Notes under the pieces: generated by a model
The model's database searches: none
Seen by the model: only the letters and a program-made list of their open reading frames with translations
What the model was told of the DNA's origin: nothing
In this document: piece by piece, positions 1 through 6,426 of the stretch
How the letters are laid out: the number at the start of each line of letters is the position of its first letter
Numbering within the stretch: the stretch's first letter is position 1
Program-made: the position numbers and the translations under genes
NCBI GenBank assembly: GCA_025936205.1
Contig: JAICTU010000487.1
Coordinates: 1 to 6,741 of the forward strand
Source: Polyangiaceae bacterium
GTDB taxonomy: Bacteria > Myxococcota > Polyangia > Polyangiales > Polyangiaceae
DNA length: 6,741 nt
Reading direction: 5' to 3'

Positions 1-45
1 CCAGTGCTCGCGCCGCCAGTGCTCGCGCCGCCAGTGCTCGCGCCG
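1..45 (-). repeat. 15-bp tandem repeat encoding GGAST pentapeptides (minisatellite cut by the window edge)
   Basis: Three exact copies of ccagtgctcgcgccg on the plus strand occupy 1-15, 16-30 and 31-45. A degenerate fourth (46-60) shares only the general pattern. Read on the minus strand in the lipoprotein frame, each unit encodes Gly-Gly-Ala-Ser-Thr, so copy-number change would alter linker length without shifting the frame. The array reaches the left edge and may be longer. Confidence 0.85.
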
Positions 46-3000
46 CCGCTGCCCGCGGCGCCACCCGTGCCGCCGCCGGGGGAGCCCGGATCCTGCGGGG
101 ACAGATCGTTGACGCAGAAGTTGAAGTCCACGGCCGCGATGTCATTGCCGGGAACCACCACGTTGATGGACATCAGCGGCGTGGCCCCGTCATAAAAGTC
201 GCCGCTGTTGTCCCAGCACGCGCTGTTGAACTGGGTGAGCGACACGTCGCCCATGGCTGTGTCGATCGGGTAGCACCAGTCCCGGCCTTGCTCGTCGCGC
301 AGCGAGATTCGCAGAGCGGTGTCCGCATCGATGAAGTAGCGGATCGAGGGCGACATCGGGGTCCACGGCAGCGCGCCCTCCTCGGGCTGCTGGTTCAGGT
401 TCCAGCCCCACAGCGCAAAGCTCTGGAATTGAGCGTTCGCGGCGACGCTGCCGCTCGCACACATACCCGAACGCTCCACGGAGCTCGTATCGTCGGCGAC
501 GCTATACAGGTGGCCCTGCCAGTCGCCGATGTTGCGATAGTCCATTTGCGACGGGGGCGGTGCGGCTTCGAGCTCGGGGTAGAGCTCATTGACGCACAGG
601 TGGAAGTCCACGTCCGCCGTGTTGCTGCCCGGTACGATGGTGCCGATCGAGACCAGCGGCGTGACCCCGTTGTAGAAGTCGCCGCTGTTGTCCCAGCACT
701 GGCTGTTGAACTCCGCGAACGAGACGTCGCCCCGCGCGTCCGGCAGCGCGTAGCACCAGTCCTTGCCGTCCGCGTCGCGCAGCGACAGGCGGAGCGGAAC
801 CGTCGAGTCGACGTCGTAGTGCATCATCGGCAACGTGGGGTCCCAGGACAGAGGCATGCTCTGCATTTCCTGGTTCAGGTTCCAGCCCCAGCCGCCAAAG
901 CTCTGGAACTGCGGATTGCTGGTGATGGTACCCGCCGCGCACTGACCAAATCGCTCCACGTGGCTCGTGGGGTCCGCGACGCTGAACATGTCGCCGTGCC
1001 AATCGCCGTTGTCCATGTAGTCGATGGGCGGTGGCGGCGGCGGCGGCACGAAGGGCTCGTCCTCCGGGAACAGATCCATGACGCACATCTCGAAGGGCAC
1101 TTCGCTCGTGTCGTTGCCCGGCACCACGACAGTGAGCGAGACCAACGGCGCGACGCCGTTGTAGAAGTCGCCGCTGTCGTCCCAGCACGCGCTGTTGAAG
1201 TCCGTGAACGACACGTCACCTTGCTGCTCGGGCAGCGCGTAGCACCAGTCTTTGCCGTCCGCGTCGCGCAGCGACAGCCGCACCGGTACAGTGGACATGA
1301 GCTCGTAGTGCATCATGCCCATGGTCGGATCCCAGGAGAGCGCCGGCCCCTGCCGGTCCTGGTTCAGGTTCCAGCCCCAGCCGGCAAAGCTCTGGGACTG
1401 CGGGTCGATGGCCACCATGCCCGACGCGCACATGCCGGAGCGATCGATCGAGCTGTTGAGGTCGGCGGCCGTGAACATGTAACCGCGCCAATCGGCGTTC
1501 TCCAGGTAGTCCGGATCCGCCATCGGCGGCGCACCACCGGCGCCGCCCGTGCCCGTGCCCGCGCTCCCACCTCCAGCACCGGGATCGCCATCGGGAGCGC
1601 CGCCTTCGCCGCCCACACCGGCGTCGCCCGCGGTGTTGCCTGCGCCACCGGCGCCACCGGTGCCACCTGCGCCACCGGTGCCGCTCGCGCCGCCCGTACC
1701 GCCGCCGGGATCGCCCGTGAACGGGTCGCTCTCCGGGAACAGGCGGTTGACGCACAGCTCGAAGGGCACCTCGTGGACGTTGTCACCCGGTACGACGACG
1801 TTGATCGAGACCAGCGGCGTGACGCCGTTGTAGAACTCGCCGCTCTCGTCCCAGCACGCGCTGTTGAAGTCAGTGAACGACACGTCGCCCTGGGGATCCG
1901 GCAGCACGTAGCACCAGTCCTTACCGTCTGCGTCGCGCAGCGACAGCCGCACGGGTGTCGGGGACATGACATCGTAGTGCATCAGCTCCAGGTTCGGATC
2001 CCAGGCGAGCACCGGGCCCTCTTGCTCCTGGCTCAGGTTCCAGCCCCAGCCGGCAAAGCTCTGGAACTGCGGATCGGGGCTCACGATGCCCGACGCGCAC
2101 TTGCCAGAGCGATCCACGAAGCTCGTGCCATCGGCGAAGCTGTACAGGTAGCCGTGCCATGCTTCGTCCTTCAGGTAGTCGAGCTGCATGGGCGGTGGGT
2201 CGTTGCCGCTGCCGCCCGTGCCTCCCGACGCACCGGCAGCGCCGCCGGTGCCGGGATCCGTATCGGGGGCGCCACCCTCGCCGCCCACACCGGCATCCCC
2301 CGCGCTGTTGCCAGCGCCGCCGGCGCCAGCACTGCCGGGATCCGAGTCGGGAGGCGGCTCCTTCACGCCCGCATCGGTGACCACGATGGGGCCGGGGTCG
2401 TTGCCTGTGTCGCCCGCTGCTCCGCCTTCGCCTCCCTCGCCGGTGCTGGTCGTTCCGGCCTGGCCAACGCCGGGGTCGACCTTCGGCTCACCGGTACCCG
2501 CAGCGCCCGCCACGCCACCGCTGCCACCCTTCGCCTCATCGACGGACGGTGCGCCACCAGCGCCGCCATTGTTTTCCGGCGGCCGCGCTTCGGGCTTCAG
2601 TACGTCCGCCGGCGGCTTCGCATCGCTCGTGAAGAAGAACGAGAAGTGCATCACGTCGGCCTTGGCAAACTCGTCCGTGAAGGTCGCGCCTGCCACCGGG
2701 GCCCAGAGCTCGTTCGGTTCGGAAGTGTACAGCACCAGATCGTTACTGAGCTGGTGATTGTGCGGGACCTGGATCGTCACGGGCTTCAAGAACTGCGTAC
2801 CGTGCGGCAGAAACTGCAGGATGGTCTCGTGTTCCGCCTCAGGGAAGGTCTGCAGCCCCGTGGCCGCCGATGCCTGCACCGTTTGCACCACGATCTCGAC
2901 GGGCTCCGCCAGCGCGCCCTGCGGGATCACTACCTCGGCGTCGCCGGCGGCGATCACTGCGCCCGTCGCGCCGACGACAGCGCTCTCGTGGTGCACCGGC

Positions 3001-3140
3001 AGGTCCGAGACGTTGCTGTCGGTCTTTGTGGGCGGCAGCGAAAGGCCCATTGTTTCAGGAGTGGAACAGCCGAGAACTCCCCACAAGCCGCACGCAACGA
3101 TCAGTCCCTGCGGTCGCAAACGATACTTCAGTCTTCGCAT
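1..3140 (-). CDS. Large multi-modular secreted lipoprotein with ZU5-like domain and four repeated Trp/Cys-rich modules (partial, C-terminus beyond left edge)
   Basis: The frame is open from the ATG at 3140-3138 to the left edge without a stop, giving 1046 complete codons. The start is preceded by GAGG six bases upstream and is followed by a basic n-region, a hydrophobic stretch and a lipobox ending at Cys25. Order of parts: signal peptide 1-24; ZU5-like domain about 55-173; Gly/Ala/Pro/Asp linker 174-319; module 1 321-472; second Gly-rich linker 473-543; module 2 544-696; proline linker; module 3 707-858; proline linker; module 4 867-1016; then a Gly-rich GGAST linker cut by the edge. The modules share blocks such as QSFAGWGWNLNQ, SLRDADGKDWCY and GDFYNGVTPL, plus four Cys each. 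Inference: a lipid-anchored surface protein with a string of beta-sandwich, possibly carbohydrate-binding, modules. ZU5-like domains in myxobacterial lipoproteins are known; I do not recognise the module family. What lies beyond the left edge (more modules or an enzyme domain) is unknown. The reading frame is certain; the function is not. Confidence 0.9.
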   Translation of the reverse strand, partial: MRRLKYRLRPQGLIVACGLWGVLGCSTPETMGLSLPPTKTDSNVSDLPVHHESAVVGATGAVIAAGDAEVVIPQGALAEPVEIVVQTVQASAATGLQTFPEAEHETILQFLPHGTQFLKPVTIQVPHNHQLSNDLVLYTSEPNELWAPVAGATFTDEFAKADVMHFSFFFTSDAKPPADVLKPEARPPENNGGAGGAPSVDEAKGGSGGVAGAAGTGEPKVDPGVGQAGTTSTGEGGEGGAAGDTGNDPGPIVVTDAGVKEPPPDSDPGSAGAGGAGNSAGDAGVGGEGGAPDTDPGTGGAAGASGGTGGSGNDPPPMQLDYLKDEAWHGYLYSFADGTSFVDRSGKCASGIVSPDPQFQSFAGWGWNLSQEQEGPVLAWDPNLELMHYDVMSPTPVRLSLRDADGKDWCYVLPDPQGDVSFTDFNSACWDESGEFYNGVTPLVSINVVVPGDNVHEVPFELCVNRLFPESDPFTGDPGGGTGGASGTGGAGGTGGAGGAGNTAGDAGVGGEGGAPDGDPGAGGGSAGTGTGGAGGAPPMADPDYLENADWRGYMFTAADLNSSIDRSGMCASGMVAIDPQSQSFAGWGWNLNQDRQGPALSWDPTMGMMHYELMSTVPVRLSLRDADGKDWCYALPEQQGDVSFTDFNSACWDDSGDFYNGVAPLVSLTVVVPGNDTSEVPFEMCVMDLFPEDEPFVPPPPPPPIDYMDNGDWHGDMFSVADPTSHVERFGQCAAGTITSNPQFQSFGGWGWNLNQEMQSMPLSWDPTLPMMHYDVDSTVPLRLSLRDADGKDWCYALPDARGDVSFAEFNSQCWDNSGDFYNGVTPLVSIGTIVPGSNTADVDFHLCVNELYPELEAAPPPSQMDYRNIGDWQGHLYSVADDTSSVERSGMCASGSVAANAQFQSFALWGWNLNQQPEEGALPWTPMSPSIRYFIDADTALRISLRDEQGRDWCYPIDTAMGDVSLTQFNSACWDNSGDFYDGATPLMSINVVVPGNDIAAVDFNFCVNDLSPQDPGSPGGGTGGAAGSGGASTGGASTGGAST
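93..542 (-). repeat. Module 4 of the repeated domain (residues 867-1016), most diverged copy
   Basis: Fourth copy. The skeleton is kept (RSGMCASG, WGWNLNQ, DWCY, FNSACWDNSGDFYDG, FNFCVN). The central part differs: SLRDEQGRDWCY instead of the DADGK form, and the W-D-P-x-x-x-x-M-H-Y segment is replaced by a W-T-P segment with a different strand. The charged and polar positions most likely to contact a ligand therefore differ here, and it may bind something else. It is followed by a Gly-rich linker, so more domains are expected beyond the left edge. Confidence 0.85.
567..1022 (-). repeat. Module 3 of the repeated domain (residues 707-858)
   Basis: Third copy, between two short proline-rich joints. 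It deviates slightly from modules 1 and 2: ERFGQCAAG replaces RSGxCASG, and FNSQCWD replaces FNSACWD. The last third is more like module 4 (V-D-F-x-x-C-V-N). All four Cys, the GWGWNLNQ block and the SLRDADGKDWCY block are intact, so it is expected to fold like the others. Confidence 0.85.
1053..1511 (-). repeat. Module 2 of the repeated domain (residues 544-696)
   Basis: Second copy, preceded by a 25-residue linker segment almost identical to the one before module 1. It keeps all motifs: RSGMCASG, QSFAGWGWNLNQ, SLRDADGKDWCY, FNSACWDDSGDFYNG and a final FEMCV strand, with all four Cys in place. It ends in an acidic Phe-Pro-Glu-Asp-Glu-Pro turn and is joined to module 3 by a run of seven prolines instead of a Gly-rich linker. 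Confidence 0.85.
1578..1652 (-). repeat. Duplicated linker segment, copy before module 2
   Basis: Partner of the segment at 2250-2324. It includes GAGNTAGDAGVGGEGGAP and differs by only two residues over 25. The surrounding linker sequence is not alignable beyond general Gly/Ala/Thr richness. This suggests the conserved stretch moved together with its module in a past duplication. Confidence 0.8.
1725..2183 (-). repeat. Module 1 of the repeated Trp/Cys-rich domain (residues 320-472)
   Basis: First and most N-terminal copy. It opens with Asp-Tyr-Leu and a W-x-G-x-x-Y motif. It then shows RSGKCASG, QSFAGWGWNLSQ, SLRDADGKDWCY, GDVSFTDFNSACWD and VVVPG, ending in an FELCV strand. Its four Cys are 348, 410, 429 and 463, enough for two disulfides. 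The alternating strands and the closing Phe-x-x-Cys-Val suggest a jelly-roll or galactose-binding-like fold, which is inference. Over the C-terminal 72 residues I count about 56 identities with module 2, its closest relative in the window. Confidence 0.85.
2250..2324 (-). repeat. Duplicated linker segment, copy before module 1
   Basis: Residues 273-297 include GAGNSAGDAGVGGEGGAP and match residues 497-521 before module 2 at 23 of 25 positions. At DNA level I count about 63 of 75 bases identical to 1578-1652. It lies within the Gly/Ala-rich linker that joins the ZU5-like domain to module 1. Confidence 0.8.
2622..2978 (-). other. ZU5-like beta domain of the large lipoprotein (residues about 55-173)
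   Basis: The segment begins with a Gly-rich beta turn leading into EVVIPQGAL, the hallmark core of ZU5-type domains (Val-x-Ile-Pro-x-Gly-Ala-Leu). It continues with a strand EIVVQTV, then FLPHGTQFLKPVTIQVP, which matches the family's usual 'x-P-x-G-x-x-F-x-x-P-V-T-I' strand pair. It closes with a final strand around VMHFSFFF, as in the typical 'H-F-S-x-F' ending. ZU5-like domains in bacteria usually sit just after a lipobox in surface proteins and are thought to be structural or adhesion modules. The assignment rests on motif recognition only. Confidence 0.7.
3066..3140 (-). other. Lipoprotein signal peptide and lipobox of the large lipoprotein
   Basis: Residues 1-25 have the tripartite form of a type II signal peptide. 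The n-region is basic (Arg2, Arg3, Lys5, Arg7, Arg9), the hydrophobic core is residues 12-23, and the sequence ends Val-Leu-Gly-Cys with the lipidated Cys expected at position 25. Cys17 is preceded by Ile-Val-Ala and also resembles a lipobox, but the hydrophobic stretch before it would be too short, so Cys25 is preferred. The following residues (Ser-Thr-Pro-Glu) form a flexible tether and do not include an Asp at +2. Confidence 0.75.
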
Positions 3141-3146
3141 CCCTAA

Positions 3147-3150
3147 CCTC
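3147..3150 (-). promoter_or_regulatory. Shine-Dalgarno site of the lipoprotein gene
   Basis: On the minus strand GAGG is followed by six bases (TTAGGG) and then the ATG at 3140. This spacing is typical and supports the chosen start, as does the signal peptide that follows directly. Confidence 0.6.
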
Positions 3151-3172
3151 GCCCCATCGATCTGGTGTCGGC

Positions 3173-3191
3173 GCCGGCACTGCTTGCCAGC
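3173..3191 (-). promoter_or_regulatory. Possible small hairpin in the lipoprotein mRNA leader
   Basis: Read on the minus strand, GCTGGCA - AGCAG - TGCCGGC can form a seven-pair stem with one G-U wobble and a five-base loop, about 32 bases before the start codon. No U-tract follows, so it is not an intrinsic terminator. A stem of this size can arise by chance in GC-rich DNA, so the functional claim is weak. Confidence 0.25.
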
Positions 3192-3368
3192 GGCGGGCGG
3201 CTCCCCTCACGGTAGCCAACCGCAGAGCCCGAACGGCAAGCCTTAACCATGCTGGAGGTCAACAATTGCAGACAGCGCAGTCACCTTCCTCGCCAGGGGT
3301 GAGCTGCGCTCGTCCGGGCCAAAGCGCACGCCCTGGCGCGTCTGTCGCTCCAGGTGCGCACCCGCCGG

Positions 3369-3397
3369 CTGAAGCAGCCGCCAAAACCGGCTACTGT
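3369..3397 (+). promoter_or_regulatory. Weak sigma70-like promoter immediately upstream of the protease start
   Basis: CTGAAG (3369-3374) and TACTGT (3392-3397) are separated by 17 bases and resemble -35 and -10 elements. Transcription would begin about seven bases after the -10, at roughly 3404, only a couple of bases before the ATG at 3406. This would make the message leaderless or nearly so, which agrees with the lack of a Shine-Dalgarno sequence there. It is inferred from two imperfect hexamers only. Confidence 0.25.
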
Positions 3398-3405
3398 ACG
3401 CCGGC

Positions 3406-6400
3406 ATGTCGAAACCCCATCGCTCCTCGCCGCTCTGCCTTCGTCCTCTGACGTTCGTGCTCGCGCTCGCCTGCGGCGCCGCGCAGGCGCCCAGCAGCAG
3501 ACCGGCGAGCTCGTCCGCCACAGCTCCCCGGGTGGCGGCAGCTGCTCCCCCCGCCGCCGTCCCCTCACCGGCGCTGCCGTGGGATCAGCGCGTGACGCGG
3601 GGGACGTTGAGCAACGGTCTCAGCTACCTGTTGCAGCGGCAGAAATCCAAGGACCAGCGCGCCTATCTGATGCTGGTGGTGAAGGCGGGGTCCCTGCACG
3701 AGGACGACGACCAGCGCGGCTTCGCGCATCTGGCCGAGCACATGGCCTTCAACGGGACGACCCACTTCGAGAAGAACACGCTGATCGATTTCTTCGAGAA
3801 GAGCGGCATCCGCTTCGGGTCGGATACCAATGCCTTCACGAGCTACGACACGACCCGCTACGAGCTGAGCGTGCCCACGGATCAGCCGGAACTGTTGCTG
3901 CGAGGGCTGGACGTGCTGAATGACTGGGCCAGCGGCGTGACGTTTGACCCCACGGAGGTGGAGAAGGAACGCCCCGTGGTGCTGGCCGAGTTGACGCGCG
4001 CGTTGGGCGCAGGGCGGCGCATGTCCGAGCAGGTGACAGCCGTGCTCCTGGCGGGCTCGCGCTATGTCGATCGCGAGGTGATCGGCGACGCAGCCGTGCT
4101 GGAGAAGGGCCCGCGGCAGCGCCTGGTGGACTACTATCAGCGCTGGTATCACCCGGAGCGCATGGCGGTGGTGGTCGCCGGCGACATCGATCCCGCGGCG
4201 ATCCAGGCCGCCATCGAGCAGCGCTTCGGCAGCCTCCCGCGCAGCCAGGAGCCCGGGCCCGGCCCCGTATACCCGGTGCCGATCGGCCGGAGCCCGACCG
4301 CCGCCGTGATCACGGATCCGGAGGTCTCGGCGTCCGTCGTGAACTTGACCCTGAAGACACCGCCCAGCATCGCGCGCACCGAGGCGGACCAGCGCGAGCA
4401 GGCGCTCTTCTATCTCGCGGCAGGCATGCTCGGCCGCCGCCTGTATGAAGCCGCGCAGAACCCCAGCGCTCCCTTCACGGGAGCAGGCTCTCAGTTCGTG
4501 GCGAACCGAGCCAACCAGATCGCAATGATGACGGTTTGGGCGCAGGCCAAGCAGGGTCAGCTGCCCGCGAGCCTCGACGCTTTGCTGACGGAAGCGGAGC
4601 GGGTGAAACGTCATGGCTTCACCAGCACGGAACTGCAGCGCATGCTGAGCGACGTCCGCAGCGCGACCGAGCACCGCGTCGCAGCCCAGCCGACGCTGGA
4701 GGCGCGATCGGTGGCGGGCAGCCTGGCCGGGGCGTTCGCCACCGGGCAGGTGATCACCTCTCCCGAGTTCGATCTCGATTTCTACCAGCGCGTGATCTCG
4801 AAGTTCGGGCTCGAGGAGCTGAATCGCGCTGCGACGTCGGTCCTGAGCACGGGTGAGCCGGTAGTGATCGCGGCCGGCGCCAGCCGCGATGCGATGCCGG
4901 AGCAGCCTGCGCTGCTGGCGGCGCTCTCCGCCGCTGCCCAGAAGCCGGTGGAGCCCTACGCGGACAAGCTGGCGAGCGGGGAGCTGATGGCGGCGCTGCC
5001 CGAGCCGGGCAGCATCGTGCAAGAGCAACACATCGACGAGATCGACACCACGGTCTGGACGCTCTCCAACGGTGCGCTGGTCGTGCTCAAGCCGACCGAC
5101 TTCAAGGACGACGAACTCCTCGAGCAATCCATCAGCTTCGGCGGCAACGCCCGCGTGCCGGACAAGGGGTACTCGTCCGCGCGCTTTGCCAGCGACGTCG
5201 TGACGGCAGGTGGGGTGGCGAGCTTCGACCGGCTGAGCCTCGGCAAGCTGCTGACCGGCAAACAAGTGGGCGCGTACCCGTGGATCGGTGAGCAGGACGA
5301 GGGGATTCGGGGCCGGGCGGCACCGCAGGACGTGGAGACCCTGTTCCAGCTCATTCACTTGTTCGCCACCGCACCCCGCCGGGATGAGTCGGCGTTCGAG
5401 GCCTATCGCGCCAGGCTGCGCGAGAACCTGCGCAATCGCGATCTGGTGCCGGGCTTCGTGTTCGGCGACGCGGTGGCGAAGAAGGTCTGGGGCAACTCCC
5501 CGCGCCGCTCGGCCGCCACGCTGAAGAACGTGGACGAGCTCGATCTGGACTCGGCCATGCAATTCTACGGCGAACGCTTCCGCGACGTGAGCGATTTCTC
5601 GTTCGTGTTTGTGGGCAAGATCGATCTGGTGAAGTTCAAGCCGCTGGTGGAGCGCTATCTGGCGAGCTTGCCGGGAGGGGGCCGCAAGGAGAAGGCGCGC
5701 GACATCGGATTGCACCGCCGCAAGGGCATCACCCGGGTCTCCGTCCAGGCCGGCAAGGAAGATCAGGCCAGCTTCTCGCTGACGTTTCACGGTGAGTCCC
5801 CCTGGTCGGAGAACGCCCACACCGACCTGTATGAGCTCGGCGAGTACCTCAACATGCGCCTGCGCGAGGTGCTGCGCGAAGAGATGGGCGGCACCTACTC
5901 CCCCCAGGTGAGCTCGAGCTTCGACCGCGTGCCCTTCGACTCGTACGCCCTCGGCATCTCCTTCGCGTGCAAACCCAAGGACGCGGAGCAGCTGGAACGA
6001 GCCGCCCGGCGCGTGATCGCCGAGACCAAGAAGTCCGGCGTCGCCGACAGCTATGTGGAGAAGCTACGCAACGAGCGTACGCGGGGCCTGGAGCAGAGCT
6101 ACCGCTCGAACGCTTTCTGGCTGGAGCGCCTGGTGGACAAGTACAAGCTGCACGAAGATCCGAGGCAGATCTTGATCCTGCCCGAGCTGACCCAGCGCGT
6201 GACCAGCGACAACCTGCGCGCAGCGGCTCGCAAGTTTCTGCGCGACGACCAGTACATCGAAGCCAAGCTCATGCCGGCGCCGGAAGCTCCCCGGTCAGAT
6301 CCAGCCGGCGGCCGCTCTCCATCCAGCTCGCGAGCTGTTCCTCCGAAAAGCGTTGCTTCAGCTCCTCGAGCGCCGGCTGGAGGCGGCGCAACCGAGTTCG

Positions 6401-6426
6401 CTCCTCGGTCGCCGGATGGCCGGTGA
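3406..6426 (+). CDS. Exported zinc protease of family M16 (PqqL/insulinase-like)
   Basis: A complete 1006-residue protein. The N-terminus has Lys/Arg residues, a hydrophobic core (about 15-22) and an Ala-Cys-Gly-Ala-Ala-Gln-Ala end, so it is exported; Cys23 may be lipidated, but the lipobox is weak. A Ser/Ala/Pro tether runs to about residue 58. The N-terminal catalytic domain holds the inverted zinc motif HLAEH (His108, Glu111, His112), with the third ligand expected at Glu188 in VEKERPVV, 76 residues later as in the family. An M16 C-type domain follows (YYQRWYHPERM at 243-253, then VVVAGDID). The second half begins near 546 (WTLSNGALVVL). It lacks HxxEH but has REEMGGTYS with Arg824 and Tyr831, matching the conserved substrate-contact pair of M16 enzymes. 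Length up to about residue 958 fits bacterial two-half M16 proteases such as PqqL (about 930 residues). These enzymes degrade peptides inside a closed chamber; the substrate here is unknown. The ATG at 3406 is the first start after an in-frame stop at 3370. The last 47 or so residues look non-native (see the overlap entry). Confidence 0.93.
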   Translation: MSKPHRSSPLCLRPLTFVLALACGAAQAPSSRPASSSATAPRVAAAAPPAAVPSPALPWDQRVTRGTLSNGLSYLLQRQKSKDQRAYLMLVVKAGSLHEDDDQRGFAHLAEHMAFNGTTHFEKNTLIDFFEKSGIRFGSDTNAFTSYDTTRYELSVPTDQPELLLRGLDVLNDWASGVTFDPTEVEKERPVVLAELTRALGAGRRMSEQVTAVLLAGSRYVDREVIGDAAVLEKGPRQRLVDYYQRWYHPERMAVVVAGDIDPAAIQAAIEQRFGSLPRSQEPGPGPVYPVPIGRSPTAAVITDPEVSASVVNLTLKTPPSIARTEADQREQALFYLAAGMLGRRLYEAAQNPSAPFTGAGSQFVANRANQIAMMTVWAQAKQGQLPASLDALLTEAERVKRHGFTSTELQRMLSDVRSATEHRVAAQPTLEARSVAGSLAGAFATGQVITSPEFDLDFYQRVISKFGLEELNRAATSVLSTGEPVVIAAGASRDAMPEQPALLAALSAAAQKPVEPYADKLASGELMAALPEPGSIVQEQHIDEIDTTVWTLSNGALVVLKPTDFKDDELLEQSISFGGNARVPDKGYSSARFASDVVTAGGVASFDRLSLGKLLTGKQVGAYPWIGEQDEGIRGRAAPQDVETLFQLIHLFATAPRRDESAFEAYRARLRENLRNRDLVPGFVFGDAVAKKVWGNSPRRSAATLKNVDELDLDSAMQFYGERFRDVSDFSFVFVGKIDLVKFKPLVERYLASLPGGGRKEKARDIGLHRRKGITRVSVQAGKEDQASFSLTFHGESPWSENAHTDLYELGEYLNMRLREVLREEMGGTYSPQVSSSFDRVPFDSYALGISFACKPKDAEQLERAARRVIAETKKSGVADSYVEKLRNERTRGLEQSYRSNAFWLERLVDKYKLHEDPRQILILPELTQRVTSDNLRAAARKFLRDDQYIEAKLMPAPEAPRSDPAGGRSPSSSRAVPPKSVASAPRAPAGGGATEFAPRSPDGR
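6269..6426. other. Convergent 158-bp overlap of the protease 3' end with the neighbouring gene
   Basis: The protease frame continues to TGA at 6424-6426, while the minus-strand gene ends at TGA 6271-6269, inside codons 955-956 of the protease. In the protease tail (residues 960-1006) only 23 of 47 third codon positions are G or C, against 19 of 20 in a sampled body segment (5041-5100). The minus-strand gene's third positions over the same bases are G or C in 39 of 47. Composition therefore says that the minus-strand gene is the selected one here and the protease tail is tolerated read-through. No intrinsic terminator separates the two genes. Confidence 0.8.

Larger units (their letters stand above)
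3141..3405. other. Divergent intergenic region (265 bp) between the lipoprotein and protease genes
   Basis: No coding frame with credible composition or start fits here. The region must hold the promoters of both flanking genes, since they are transcribed away from each other. It contains a Shine-Dalgarno sequence for the lipoprotein, a small hairpin in its leader, and a weak promoter-like pair just before the protease start. A TTGACC hexamer lies on the minus strand at 3262-3257 without a good -10 partner. No terminator, tRNA or long repeat is seen. Confidence 0.7.

Noticed and set aside
1..60. Tandem repeats at the left edge as a CRISPR array or attachment site
   Set aside because: The units are 15 bp with no spacers and are in frame with the lipoprotein linker, so they are a coding minisatellite.
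288..3146. A 952-codon open frame on the plus strand opposite the lipoprotein gene
   Set aside because: It is a shadow frame. Its product is Arg/Val/His-rich and only mirrors the repeats of the minus-strand gene, with no domain logic or ribosome-binding site. Long antisense frames are expected opposite GC-rich genes with strong third-position bias.
3234..3262. TTGACC (minus strand, 3262-3257) as a -35 element for the lipoprotein promoter
   Set aside because: At 16-18 bases downstream the sequence is GC-rich (around TTGCCG) and no acceptable -10 is present. The nearer TTAAGG is only 10 bases away, so a sigma70 promoter cannot be supported.
3243..3568. Overlapping short minus-strand frames crossing the intergenic region and the protease signal peptide
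   Set aside because: They lack ribosome-binding sites and recognisable products, and they overlap the well-supported protease start.
3565..5820. A 751-codon open frame on the minus strand opposite the M16 protease
   Set aside because: The plus strand encodes a clear M16 protease with zinc motif and two-half architecture over the same bases. The antisense product is His/Arg/Leu-rich low-information sequence.
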